NCBI GenBank assembly: GCA_016287385.1
Contig: JAEEWM010000017.1
Span: 124,001-188,000, forward strand
Reading direction: 5' to 3'
Length of the DNA: 64,000 bases
From: Clostridiaceae bacterium
GTDB lineage: Bacteria; Bacillota; Clostridia; Oscillospirales; Acutalibacteraceae
How positions within the stretch are numbered: position 1 is the first letter of the stretch; the number at the start of each line of letters is the position of its first letter. Shown here one piece after another: positions 28,077 through 36,374 of the stretch. The notes below the pieces were generated by a model that worked only from the letters and a program-made list of their open reading frames with translations, was not told the DNA's origin and made no database searches. A program made the position numbers and the translations under genes.

Positions 28077-29477
28077 TTACAGTATTTTTTCCTCTGCCGC
28101 CAAAAAGGCGTTATAACAGTCGGTATAGTCAGTGCCCGACGGCTCGTAAACCTTTTTGATTTTAACTATTCTTTCAGCCACGGTTTTTACGTCGCCGAAT
28201 ATTCCCGCGCCGACTCCCGCCAGTATCGCGGAGCCGAGGCAGGCGGTTTCGCTGTTTTCAAGCACCGCGATGTTTTTGCCCGTCATATCGGCTTTTATCT
28301 GACACCACAGCTCACTGCCCGCGCCGCCGCCCATTGAGCGAACATCGCCGGATGTGACGCCTAAATAATCAAGGTTTGATTTAAGCATGCAGGCGACCGC
28401 TTCAAGTATGCTTCTTACGGCATGAGAGCGCGTATGTTCCATTGTAAGCCCTAAAAACGCGCCCTTTGCCTCGGGGTCGTATTTAGGCATTGTGGAACCG
28501 CAGAGGTAAGGCAAAAAGGTAAGCCCCGCGCTGCCCGCCGGCACGTTTTGCGCCAAGGCGTCAAGCTCCTTAAAGGAAAAGTTCTCGCAAAAGTTGTTTT
28601 TGAACCATTTAAGCGCTATTCCGGCGGTTGGAGTCCAGGAAAGCAGGCAGTATTTGCCGTCATAGTTCTTATGGCAGGGCACAATGCTTTCGGGGTTGTA
28701 TTCCGGCACATCCTCGCTCGGAGCAAATACAACCATGGTTGTGCCGGTCATTTCGCTTACCGTGCTTTTATCCGTCACTCCCGCGCCTATCGCGCCCGCT
28801 ATCTGGTCTATGGCGCCGGTTATCACCGCGGCGCCCTCATACTCGCCGACCTTTTCGGCGCTGTTTTTAAGCTCCGGCAGCCACTCCTTCCGAACGCCGA
28901 TAAAGTTAAGCATTTCATCCCACCAGCGCTCGTTTTTGATATCAAAATATATTGTTGACGACTGCAAGGTTTTTTCGGTCACAAAATTGCCTGTAAGCTT
29001 ATAAATAAGGTAATCTTCAAGAAGAAAAACCTTTTTGATTTTTGAAAAAACTTCGGGACGGTTTTGCTTTAACCACAGGAGCTTCGCCGCCGGCCATGTC
29101 GCCGTTATTTCGGGCTGACCGGTTACCTCGTAAACCCTTTTGTTGCCGAAATGCGCCTTTATCTCCTCCGCCTGCTTTGCGGCACGGTTATCAAGCCATA
29201 CGATAGCGTCGGTAAGGGGATTGCCCGCGTCATCGGTAACTATCAGCGTTTCACACTGGGTATCTATCGAAAACGCAGATACCGTAACGCCGTTTGCAAC
29301 TTCGGCGTACGCCTCGCAGAAAAGCCGCACGTACTCGTCCGCGTCGAATTCCACAAAATCTCCCGATACATTAAGCGTATAATCCTTGGTGGTTGACTTT
29401 ACAAGGTTACCGTCGGTATCGAATACCGCCGCTTTAAGCGAGGTGGTACCTATATCTGCGCCTAAAAGATATTTCAT
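28077..29477 (-). CDS. FGGY-family carbohydrate kinase (xylulokinase-like)
   Basis: The 466-residue enzyme begins with the ATPase phosphate loop LLGADIGTTSLKAAVFDTDG. It has TGAIDQIAGAIGAGV mid-protein and the C-terminal nucleotide-binding block SMGGGAGSELWCQIKADMTG ... ETACLGSAILAGVG. FGGY kinases phosphorylate ketoses or polyols such as xylulose, ribulose or glycerol. Between a TIM-like isomerase gene and the transporters, it probably phosphorylates the ketose made by one of the FucI-like proteins. Substrate unassigned. Confidence 0.9.
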   Translation of the reverse strand: MKYLLGADIGTTSLKAAVFDTDGNLVKSTTKDYTLNVSGDFVEFDADEYVRLFCEAYAEVANGVTVSAFSIDTQCETLIVTDDAGNPLTDAIVWLDNRAAKQAEEIKAHFGNKRVYEVTGQPEITATWPAAKLLWLKQNRPEVFSKIKKVFLLEDYLIYKLTGNFVTEKTLQSSTIYFDIKNERWWDEMLNFIGVRKEWLPELKNSAEKVGEYEGAAVITGAIDQIAGAIGAGVTDKSTVSEMTGTTMVVFAPSEDVPEYNPESIVPCHKNYDGKYCLLSWTPTAGIALKWFKNNFCENFSFKELDALAQNVPAGSAGLTFLPYLCGSTMPKYDPEAKGAFLGLTMEHTRSHAVRSILEAVACMLKSNLDYLGVTSGDVRSMGGGAGSELWCQIKADMTGKNIAVLENSETACLGSAILAGVGAGIFGDVKTVAERIVKIKKVYEPSGTDYTDCYNAFLAAEEKIL

Positions 29478-29478
29478 A

Positions 29479-30183
29479 TTATTTCTCCCGCTCGTCGTAG
29501 GCGCGGCGCACCGCCGCCATCATTTCTTCCGCCATGGCGGCAGGGTCTTTCGCCTTGCAAATACCGCTTGAAGACCCGGAGCCGTCGGCGCCCGCCATTA
29601 TTATGTTATAGCAGTCCTGCCCGCAGCTGATACCCGCGCTCGGCAATACCATTATATCAGGATTTACCGATTTTACAAGACCGATACAAGCGTCAACATA
29701 TTCGCGCCCTACCGATATACCCGTGCCTATAAGCTCGCTCGGCTCGGCAACTACTATATTGGGGTTCATTTCGGCTATCGCCTTTATTTCGTCTTCCTTA
29801 TCGGCGCAGACTATCGTTGCAAGCCCCACCTCATCGGCGCGTTTTATAGCCGCCTCTACTTCTTCAAGGGTCAGCTTGCACTCGGCGTGATTGAGCATTA
29901 CGCCGACCGCGCCGGTCGCCTTTACCGCTTCGGGCAGAATCGTGCCCATACCGCGGCCTACGGGTATACTGTCCATATGCTGAGCGTAAACGTGTATACG
30001 CCCGGAGGTGTTTTCGGCAATAAGACGTAAATCGGTCGTTTGCACGTCGGCAATTACGTCCATATCGTATTTGTGCGCGAAACCGTCTATCTTTTTCATA
30101 AGCGCGAGAAGCTCCTCGCCGTACAAATACGCCTTGGGTCCGAATTCAAAAAACGGTGTTGAAATTTTGTAATTTTTAACCAT
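29479..30183 (-). CDS. Triosephosphate-isomerase-like protein of the archaeal type
   Basis: The 234-residue protein resembles archaeal-type TIM rather than ordinary bacterial TpiA. It has FGPKAYLYG (catalytic Lys position), IHVYAQHMD (catalytic His), TILPEAVKATGAVGVMLNHAE, VVAEPSELIGTGI (catalytic Glu) and VLPSAGISCGQDCYNIIMAGADG with a phosphate-gripper Gly region near the end. All three catalytic residues appear kept. Related TIM-like enzymes in other bacteria isomerise tetrulose phosphates, so a ketose-phosphate isomerase role in the operon is more likely than housekeeping glycolysis. It overlaps nothing and follows the MBL gene by about 50 bases. Confidence 0.8.
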   Translation of the reverse strand: MVKNYKISTPFFEFGPKAYLYGEELLALMKKIDGFAHKYDMDVIADVQTTDLRLIAENTSGRIHVYAQHMDSIPVGRGMGTILPEAVKATGAVGVMLNHAECKLTLEEVEAAIKRADEVGLATIVCADKEDEIKAIAEMNPNIVVAEPSELIGTGISVGREYVDACIGLVKSVNPDIMVLPSAGISCGQDCYNIIMAGADGSGSSSGICKAKDPAAMAEEMMAAVRRAYDEREK

Positions 30184-30234
30184 TACTGTGATTTCCTTTC
30201 ATCCTGATGTACGCTTTTTTCCGCTCCTCGATAA

Positions 30235-31014
30235 TCAGTAGTTTTCGGGTTTCGGCTCATCCTGATTTACATTTTTTGCCCGTTCCTTACAGAAGATCAG
30301 GAATTTGACCCACTCGTTCGGGTCAAGAAACTGATTTTCGCCCGTTTCTTTAAGAATTTTCGCCTTTTCCTCCGTATTGTTGTTCCAGCAGTGGTTGCCT
30401 ATGAAGATATCGACGTGCTCTTTAAGCAGCCTGTCACAGCTGTTAAGGTAGTCGGAAAGGCACTCCGGATAATAAGAGCGGTGCCACTTTTTAAGCGAGT
30501 TGGGTCCGGCGCCGCCGAACATACCCGCGATATACGGCTTACCGTCAAGCGTTGTGTTGAATATCACCGACATAACGCCCACCGTATGCCCCGGCGTACA
30601 GATGAATCTGAAAGTTGTATTGCCGAGCGTGAGCGTATCGCCGTCGTTTACCGTCATATCGGCGATAAATCCGCAGGCGTCGAACGCGTTTTTACTGTCC
30701 GCCTTTGAGATAATCGTTTTACATCCGGCGAGGTGTTTAAGCGCGTTCGCGCCGCCGGTGTGGTCCTCGTGATAATGGGTGTAAAAAGCGTACTTTATAT
30801 CGTGCGGATTAAGCCCCAGACGGTAAATGTGGTCTATCACCATATGGAGCGTATAGATGTTTCCCGAATCAATGAGTACGTACCCTTCGCCCGTGTCGAC
30901 AAGATGGCAGGACTCCTGAAAAGTTCCGACAAAGTAAATATTATCGGAAATCTTAAACGGCTCCATTTCGCCGAGCCACGGCTCGTTATCTCCTATGTTT
31001 TTCCTTTTATACAT
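30235..31014 (-). CDS. Metallo-beta-lactamase-fold hydrolase
   Basis: The 259-residue protein has the zinc motif YTHYHEDHTGGANAL (HxHxDH), a second-shell CTPGHTVG and a late FIGNHCWNN His, the pattern of MBL-fold hydrolases. There is no signal peptide. Members include lactonases, thioesterases and glyoxalases; in this sugar operon a sugar lactonase or a detoxifying enzyme is plausible. Function not assigned. Confidence 0.85.
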   Translation of the reverse strand: MYKRKNIGDNEPWLGEMEPFKISDNIYFVGTFQESCHLVDTGEGYVLIDSGNIYTLHMVIDHIYRLGLNPHDIKYAFYTHYHEDHTGGANALKHLAGCKTIISKADSKNAFDACGFIADMTVNDGDTLTLGNTTFRFICTPGHTVGVMSVIFNTTLDGKPYIAGMFGGAGPNSLKKWHRSYYPECLSDYLNSCDRLLKEHVDIFIGNHCWNNNTEEKAKILKETGENQFLDPNEWVKFLIFCKERAKNVNQDEPKPENY

Positions 31015-31030
31015 ATATGCTGCCCCCGGC

Positions 31031-31882
31031 TTACCTGTAAAGATGGAAGCCGTTGCCCATTATTTCGGGCGATTCCGCGTAAACTATAAACGCCTTTTCA
31101 TCAATTTTAAGCACTTTTTTCTGAAACTCCGGTATCTCACTGTTTTTGAGCGCGCAGAAAAGCATTTCCTTGTTCTCAAAGCTGTAAGCGCCTACCGCTT
31201 CTATCATCGTAACGCCTCGCGGCGACGAGGAAACAAGGAACTTCGACAACTCCTCGCCCTTATCGGTGATAACGAAGGCTATTCTCGAAACGTTGAGTCT
31301 TGAAATAAACCAGTCTATCGTAAAGGTTGAAACGAAAAGCACAAGCACGCTGAACAGTATCAGCTCGGTATCGCGGAACACGAAATATGACGCGGCGATT
31401 ATCACGCCGTTTATTCCCTGCAATATCTTGCCGACCGGGAAATGCGAAAAGTAATGCTGAATAAGCCGCCCTAAAATATCCATACCGCCGGTGGAAGATT
31501 CAACCGAAAACGCGATAGCGATACCAAGTCCGTAAAGGACGCCGCCGAAAAGCGTTGCAAGAATAATATTATCGGTCATCGCCGGCAGATACGAAAAAAG
31601 CTGAACAAATACCGACACGAAACCGGCGCCAAGTATCGTACTCAGCGTAAACTCCTTACCGAGCACCCGAATGCTTATAAGCAACAGTAGGGCGTTTACG
31701 GCGGCAAAAGATAGGCCCTGCGGTATTCCGAACGCGTGATACAGAATAGTGGAAATACCGGTCGCTCCTCCGGAAACAACTTTATTCGGCGTGAGAAGCG
31801 TTGCGACGGCGAAAGCGGTAACAGCGGAGCCAAGCGCCGTCAGCAACAACTTTTTAAGGAATCTCTGAAACGTTTTTTTCAT
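31031..31882 (-). CDS. YitT-family membrane protein (DUF2179 C-terminus)
   Basis: I place the start at the ATG at 31882, two bases before the end of the upstream gene, giving 283 residues (MKKTFQRFLKKLLLTALGSA). About five to six transmembrane segments (to about residue 200) are followed by a soluble DUF2179 domain (RGVTMIEAVGAYSFENKEML). YitT proteins are membrane proteins of unknown transport or export function. It is unusual to find one inside a catabolic operon; it might export or import a pathway metabolite. Confidence 0.85.
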   Translation of the reverse strand: MKKTFQRFLKKLLLTALGSAVTAFAVATLLTPNKVVSGGATGISTILYHAFGIPQGLSFAAVNALLLLISIRVLGKEFTLSTILGAGFVSVFVQLFSYLPAMTDNIILATLFGGVLYGLGIAIAFSVESSTGGMDILGRLIQHYFSHFPVGKILQGINGVIIAASYFVFRDTELILFSVLVLFVSTFTIDWFISRLNVSRIAFVITDKGEELSKFLVSSSPRGVTMIEAVGAYSFENKEMLFCALKNSEIPEFQKKVLKIDEKAFIVYAESPEIMGNGFHLYR

Positions 31883-31883
31883 G

Positions 31884-32504
31884 TTATCTCTGCTGCTGTA
31901 ATGTATAGTGAACGTCGTCCGCTTTTTCCTCATCGGTGAATTTATGAAGCGTATTGATAACCTCGCCGCCGTTCCACTTTCTGTCCTCAACGTCCTCGGT
32001 AGTACCCATTACGGTAACATTAAGCTGTCTTCTGCGGGCGCGGACGTGGTCCCAGTCGATGAAATAAACGTGGGCAAATTCGCCGCCGTCAAGCTCGCCG
32101 TCCTTAATGGTCATGGTTTCGCTTCTGCCGAAGAAAACACTGCGTAAGTGACCGTCGGTATTCATCGAGGTGTAATCGCCCGGCTCGTTTACGAATCTGC
32201 CGAATTTGGCGTGAATGGGACCGGGGTGACGGTAATCGCCCTCGTTTGTGTAATCGGGTATCATCTTGCGCATAATGTCAAGCAGGTCGTGCTGTAAATA
32301 TTCGAGGTCGAAGCTGTCGATATCGTGCGAGCACTCCTGAACCATTACAGAACAGGTTGTGTGGTGCGAGGCGATGGCGACCGTGCCGTTTTTAACGCCG
32401 GACGCCTTGACTATTTCAATTATTTCCTTTGAAACGTCATGAAAAGTGGGTATCCAACCGCGTGACTGTAACTCTAATTCCTTCTGATAAACTTTGAACT
32501 CCAT
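31884..32504 (-). CDS. YjbQ/UPF0047 family protein
   Basis: Start placed at the ATG at 32504, eight bases after TTGGAGG; 206 residues. The core HTTCSVMVQE ... HGPxH-like region (EGDYRHPGPIHAKFGR) and SVFFGRSETMTIKDGEL...VYFIDWDH match the YjbQ family, which includes proteins reported to make thiamine phosphate as a side activity. Family members are normally about 130-140 residues; this one has an insertion of about 40 residues and a C-terminal extension. The true role is unknown. Its place among sugar-phosphate genes hints at a sugar-phosphate or phosphoryl-transfer substrate. Confidence 0.8.
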   Translation of the reverse strand: MEFKVYQKELELQSRGWIPTFHDVSKEIIEIVKASGVKNGTVAIASHHTTCSVMVQECSHDIDSFDLEYLQHDLLDIMRKMIPDYTNEGDYRHPGPIHAKFGRFVNEPGDYTSMNTDGHLRSVFFGRSETMTIKDGELDGGEFAHVYFIDWDHVRARRRQLNVTVMGTTEDVEDRKWNGGEVINTLHKFTDEEKADDVHYTLQQQR

Positions 32505-32526
32505 TTTTGTTTCCTCCAAATTTTTA

Positions 32527-33120
32527 TTATTTGTTGAGCCGTTCGCCTACCGCACCGCCCGGGTGTATTAAAGCGAACTGCTCGTTTTTATAATCCGTCT
32601 CCTCAATAAGCGCCGCCTGAAGCGCATGGAAAATGACCGCGAGGGAGGTTGAGGAGGTCGTTCCCTGGCAGTTGTATTTATCGGTTTCACGGTTGACGTG
32701 CTGTTTAAGCACCGCGTCCGCGCCCTTTGCAAGCGGCGAATCAAGATTCTCGGTGACGGTTATCACGCTTACGCCCTTTGCCTTGCAGATATCAAGTATA
32801 GGCAGAAGCTCTTTGGTTTTGCCGCCGCGCGAAGCAAAAAGGCATACGTCGCCCTTCTGCAAAAATCCGGTGCCGCCGTGCACCGCCTCCGCGGGAGAAA
32901 TGAACTTCGCCGGTCTTTCGATACAGCACATAAGATGAGCAAAATGCTGACAGATTATGCCGCTGTGACCGCAGCCGGTACAACCGATACGCCCGGCGCC
33001 TTTAAGCAGCTCAACCGCTTTTGAAAAAGCCGCCTCGTCAAAATATTCAAGCATTTCGGTTATGCACTGACTTTCAATTTCATACGCCTTTCGCGCCTGA
33101 ATCAAGCTTTCTTTTTTCAT
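32527..33120 (-). CDS. SIS-domain sugar-phosphate isomerase (KdsD/GutQ-like, no CBS domains)
   Basis: The 197-residue protein has the phosphosugar-binding SIS fold: GRIGCTGCGHSGIICQHFAH, CLFASRGGKTKELLP (Ser/Gly phosphate loop) and the hallmark FALIHPGGAVGERL of arabinose-5-phosphate-isomerase-type proteins. The two C-terminal CBS domains of KdsD are absent. It probably interconverts an aldose and ketose phosphate. It is the first gene of the minus-strand block and divergent from the DeoR regulator. Confidence 0.85.
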   Translation of the reverse strand: MKKESLIQARKAYEIESQCITEMLEYFDEAAFSKAVELLKGAGRIGCTGCGHSGIICQHFAHLMCCIERPAKFISPAEAVHGGTGFLQKGDVCLFASRGGKTKELLPILDICKAKGVSVITVTENLDSPLAKGADAVLKQHVNRETDKYNCQGTTSSTSLAVIFHALQAALIEETDYKNEQFALIHPGGAVGERLNK

Positions 33121-33171
33121 AAGGTACCCACCGCTTTTTCAAATAAAATTCCCGATTTTCTTTATGATTTT

Positions 33172-33200
33172 ATTTTATATCGCGAGCTCGAAAAAATCAA
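33172..33200 (-). promoter_or_regulatory. Candidate promoter of the DeoR-linked catabolic operon
   Basis: On the minus strand, TTGATT (33195-33200), a 17-base spacer and TAAAAT (33172-33177), about 50 bases before the first gene. The spacer contains the palindrome-like CGAGCTCG. Repeated TTTCG/CGAAA words between the divergent genes are possible DeoR sites. Confidence 0.55.
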
Positions 33201-33252
33201 CTGTTTTTTTCGGTTTTGTTTCGTTTTTTACGATATCGAAAGTTATTCAAAC

Positions 33253-33280
33253 TTGACAAGTCGTGGCAATGTGGTAAAAT
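33253..33280 (+). promoter_or_regulatory. Promoter of the deoR-type regulator gene
   Basis: TTGACA (33253-33258), a 16-base spacer and TAAAAT (33275-33280), 27 bases before the start codon. Confidence 0.65.
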
Positions 33281-33307
33281 TAAGATACAGAATCTTGGAG
33301 GTGAACT

Positions 33308-34072
33308 ATGATTTCAGACGACAGAAAGCAAAAAATCATGGATATGCTGCGGCATGACGGAACGGTAAAGGTCACTGATTTGAGCCGTGTTTTCGGCGTT
33401 TCCGAGGTTACCGTGCGCAACTACCTCGCCGATATGGAGAGTAAGGGATTGCTTTCCCGCACACACGGCGGCGCGATAAGCTCATACAAGCCTTATTGCA
33501 GTATGAATTTCAATCAGCGTCTTGAAACCAATCACACCGATAAAGATTTAATTGCCAAAAGGGTTTCGCTTCTTATAGAACCGGACGACACCGTTATGCT
33601 TAACGCCGGCACCACTACCTTGCTTACGTTCAGGCATTTACCGCTTGATTACAACCTCAATATCGTTACGAATTCAATTTCGATAGCGCTGGAAGCGTCG
33701 TCAAATCCCAATTTTAACGTCGTGCTCGTAGGCGGCTTTATAAACGCCAAATACCAGTTCACTTTCGGTGACGACGCGGTGACGCAGCTTAAAAAATACC
33801 ACGCCGATAAGCTTATCCTTTCGGTTGACGGCATAGATTACGACAACGGCTTTTCAACCTATTACAGTGAAGAATCATCAGTTGACCGGGCTATGATAGA
33901 ACAGTCGGATGTCTGCATTATCGCGGCGGATAAAAGCAAATTGCGCCGCAACGCTTTCGCCAAAATATCCGACACCTCCTTTGCGGACTATATAATCACC
34001 ACAGGTGAGGCAAGCAAAAAGGAGCTAGCGGTTTTAGCCAAGCACGGAATCGAATATATAAACGCAATATAG
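33308..34072 (+). CDS. DeoR-family transcriptional regulator
   Basis: The 254-residue protein follows TTGGAGGTG. The N-terminal helix-turn-helix (about 18-55; VTDLSRVFGVSEVTVRNYLA) is followed by THGGAI, which marks the DeoR family. The C-terminal sugar-phosphate sensor has VMLNAGTTTLLTF and DKLILSVDGIDYDNGFST. DeoR repressors typically release DNA when bound to a sugar phosphate made by the pathway they control. It is divergent from the 33120-18662 gene block and is its likely repressor. Confidence 0.92.
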   Translation: MISDDRKQKIMDMLRHDGTVKVTDLSRVFGVSEVTVRNYLADMESKGLLSRTHGGAISSYKPYCSMNFNQRLETNHTDKDLIAKRVSLLIEPDDTVMLNAGTTTLLTFRHLPLDYNLNIVTNSISIALEASSNPNFNVVLVGGFINAKYQFTFGDDAVTQLKKYHADKLILSVDGIDYDNGFSTYYSEESSVDRAMIEQSDVCIIAADKSKLRRNAFAKISDTSFADYIITTGEASKKELAVLAKHGIEYINAI

Positions 34073-34086
34073 CGAAAAGCGAAAAG

Positions 34087-34120
34087 ACTCCCGGGTAGGA
34101 TTTCCTGCCCGGGAGTTTTT
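34087..34120 (+). terminator. Intrinsic terminator after the DeoR gene
   Basis: Stem ACTCCCGGGTAGGA with TCCTGCCCGGGAGT (one G-T pair) followed by TTTTT. It separates the regulator from the convergent polysaccharide deacetylase gene. Confidence 0.85.
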
Positions 34121-34132
34121 CTGTACGGTAAA

Positions 34133-34984
34133 TCAGTCCACAACGAGTGCTTCGCCCGGTCCGATTTTATAATTCTTATTATTTTCGCAAAAATATAACG
34201 TCCGCACCGTGGGGTTGAACAGCCGGCGCCCGTCGCAGCTTACGTGAAGAGCGCGAAACGCCTCTATATAATCGTGTATTTCGATGTTTGTCGCATACCA
34301 GATGTCATCATGTCCGCCAAGCGCTTTACATATTTTTTCAAGAAGCTCCCAGTTGTTGTTTGTATCAAACTCGTAAGCGTGGCCCCAAAGGTAGAACAGG
34401 CGCGGATCCCTGCCGGACGGCCAGCCCTTATCAAGATCCAAAGACAAAAACTTATCTATGTAAGCAAACAGGTCTTTATTGAAATGATAAGCGGTAGGCA
34501 TCCAGTTGAACCAGTCCTCAGGCAGAAGAAAGCGGTCGTTATCCTCGCCGAGCGAGCGTGCGTAAACAATACCGAGCGCACGAAGATAGGCGCGCACTTC
34601 TCCGTAATTCGAGCCGTTGCAAAATCTGCGTATGCCGCTGTCCGGATACGCCATACCGCGAATTATAACGCCGAGCGCGTTTTCAAGTTCCTCACGGCAG
34701 TTAAGAGCGTCGCGCAACGCGGCGGACGGCGAAACGAGACAGGGCGCTAAATGCTCGGCGCCGTGAACGGCTATCTCGTGCCCGGAATCAAGGGCGGATT
34801 CCGCGTCCCGCACGTTGAACGCCTCACCCGTAAGGAAACGTTTACTGTTAAGGTTAAAGGTGCATTTAATGCCGTAACGGTTGACCGTTTCAAGCAGACG
34901 CCTGTCGTGTACCGCGCCGTCGTCATAACTCAGTGTGACCGCTTTGGCTTTCCACTCCGGGAAACGTAAAAGCCGATAATTCAT
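34133..34984 (-). CDS. Polysaccharide-deacetylase-family protein
   Basis: The 283-residue protein has the NodB-homology pattern: VTLSYDDGAVHD (catalytic and metal-binding Asp pair) and IAVHGAEHLAP (HxxxH metal ligands). No signal peptide or membrane anchor is visible, so it is probably cytoplasmic, unlike cell-wall deacetylases. The barrel contains WFNWMPTAYHFN and a C-terminal beta segment (about 235-283). Substrate unknown; it could deacetylate a glycan fragment or lie at the edge of the polysaccharide locus that follows. Confidence 0.8.
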   Translation of the reverse strand: MNYRLLRFPEWKAKAVTLSYDDGAVHDRRLLETVNRYGIKCTFNLNSKRFLTGEAFNVRDAESALDSGHEIAVHGAEHLAPCLVSPSAALRDALNCREELENALGVIIRGMAYPDSGIRRFCNGSNYGEVRAYLRALGIVYARSLGEDNDRFLLPEDWFNWMPTAYHFNKDLFAYIDKFLSLDLDKGWPSGRDPRLFYLWGHAYEFDTNNNWELLEKICKALGGHDDIWYATNIEIHDYIEAFRALHVSCDGRRLFNPTVRTLYFCENNKNYKIGPGEALVVD

Positions 34985-35004
34985 ATTATCCTCTCCAGAT
35001 TCGG

Positions 35005-36093
35005 TTATTTATATATTTTATATCTTTCCGCACGCTCGGATTTGGCGCAGTAAAGCGCCGTATCCGCCTTTTTGAATATATCGGAATAGTTCTTCTCTAT
35101 ACCGTTATAAATCGCGATACCTATGCTTGCGTTTACCTTGCGTTCCTTATCCGGCAAAGCGATATGCTCAGGCACACCGGTAACGATATCGCGAGCTGTT
35201 TTAACCGCCGTATCCTCATCGTTTACGTCTTTTATGAAAAATATGAATTCATCGCCGCCGAAACGCCCTACTGTCTCGCCATTCGTAAAATAAGTGCTCA
35301 AAAAGCTGCCGAGCTGGTGAATGACGCTGTCGCCGGTATCGTGGCCGTAGGTATCGTTTATCATCTTGAAGCGATCGATATCCAGTATAAAAAAGATACC
35401 TTTATTATTTGAAGGATCAGCCATAAACTTATTTATATCTCTTGTAAGGGCGCCTTTGTTTTTTAAGCCGGTAAGCTCGTCCGTATCTTTTTGCAGGCTG
35501 ATTTCTCTCGTGAGGACGAACTCCTTTATGCGTATGGAATTGGATATTATGTGTATAAAAAAGCCGACTGTGGAAAATACGGCGATATTGCCGAAATCCA
35601 TCTGCCAGACGGCGTAGGGCTTCACGTTATACATCCAAATCAAAAACACGGTCGAAGCGGCAAGCAGCTCTATACCCATAAAGTACGGCTTATCTATCAT
35701 AAACATCGGCGATATTATGAGCATTACAATAAAGGTCGTCGCGGGAAAGTCCGGATTATTCCGGGTGATGAACGCGGCAAACAAAAACATAAACGATATG
35801 GAAAGGTATATCAGCAGCTGTGCGGCTATCGAATCTTCCTTCATAAAGAAAAACACACAGGTGATAACGACCGAGTATATGAACGCGGCAAAGTAAAATA
35901 TCCTGTTTCGTAACAATAAATCACTGAACGCGGAATCTATAAGCAAAAAAGTGAACACCAACGCCATCAGGCAGTGAAGAATCCGCCATATCCTGAAATT
36001 TGATATGTAAGCATCCTTTTTTAACGCGTTGTATTCGTTTTTTTCTATTCCGCAATAGCACAGATAGTTGCGTAAGATTTTTAATACTTTCAC
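35005..36093 (-). CDS. Membrane diguanylate cyclase (GGDEF domain)
   Basis: The 362-residue protein starts at GTG. About six transmembrane segments (about 30-190) precede a complete GGDEF domain (about 200-362): DELTGLKNKGALTRDI, FFILDIDRFKMINDTYGHDTGD and the intact active site GRFGGDEF. The inhibitory RxxD site normally just upstream of GGDEF reads TNGE, so feedback inhibition is probably absent. It makes c-di-GMP from GTP at the membrane. It lies directly downstream of the exopolysaccharide operon but has its own promoter (36185-36213), and c-di-GMP riboswitches lie 15 kb away. Confidence 0.9.
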   Translation of the reverse strand: MKVLKILRNYLCYCGIEKNEYNALKKDAYISNFRIWRILHCLMALVFTFLLIDSAFSDLLLRNRIFYFAAFIYSVVITCVFFFMKEDSIAAQLLIYLSISFMFLFAAFITRNNPDFPATTFIVMLIISPMFMIDKPYFMGIELLAASTVFLIWMYNVKPYAVWQMDFGNIAVFSTVGFFIHIISNSIRIKEFVLTREISLQKDTDELTGLKNKGALTRDINKFMADPSNNKGIFFILDIDRFKMINDTYGHDTGDSVIHQLGSFLSTYFTNGETVGRFGGDEFIFFIKDVNDEDTAVKTARDIVTGVPEHIALPDKERKVNASIGIAIYNGIEKNYSDIFKKADTALYCAKSERAERYKIYK

Positions 36094-36184
36094 CGATGCA
36101 CCGTCCTTTTTCAGTATAATTGAGGTTTACCGTACGGCGGGGCTTGCGGCTTTTCGTAAACCCGCCGGCACTCTATCCAAGGTT

Positions 36185-36213
36185 ATTGTATCATAACACG
36201 CAAAAAAAATCAA
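36185..36213 (-). promoter_or_regulatory. Candidate promoter of the diguanylate cyclase gene
   Basis: On the minus strand, TTGATT (36208-36213), a 17-base spacer and TACAAT (36185-36190). The leader of about 85 bases contains GC-rich inverted repeats. The region 36094-36374 holds this promoter and a hairpin but no gene. Confidence 0.6.
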
Positions 36214-36295
36214 TGTGATAAAAAAGCGGTGAATCAACGCGCGACACCGCGCTCTTCGCCTCTGGTTCCCGGCGGGAAATCTTTAATTACCGGAA

Positions 36296-36321
36296 ACGGC
36301 ACTTGCTTTCGCAAGTGCCGT
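36296..36321 (-). terminator. Hairpin at the end of the exopolysaccharide operon
   Basis: A perfect 11-bp stem (ACGGCACTTGC with its complement, four-base loop) 54 bases after the last operon gene. Only a short T-run (TTT) follows on the minus strand, so termination may be partial. Confidence 0.55.
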
Positions 36322-36374
36322 CAGTCTGTCAGAAACTTTTTTTGTTTTCCGGTTTTACCGTTTCAGTCCGTTTC

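Noticed and set aside
18662-33120. Sulfoquinovose (sulfo-TAL) pathway
   Set aside because: An FSA-type aldolase and isomerases are present, but I see no SLA reductase/dehydrogenase or sulfoquinovosidase signature, and the FGGY kinase and TIM-like protein do not fit that pathway.
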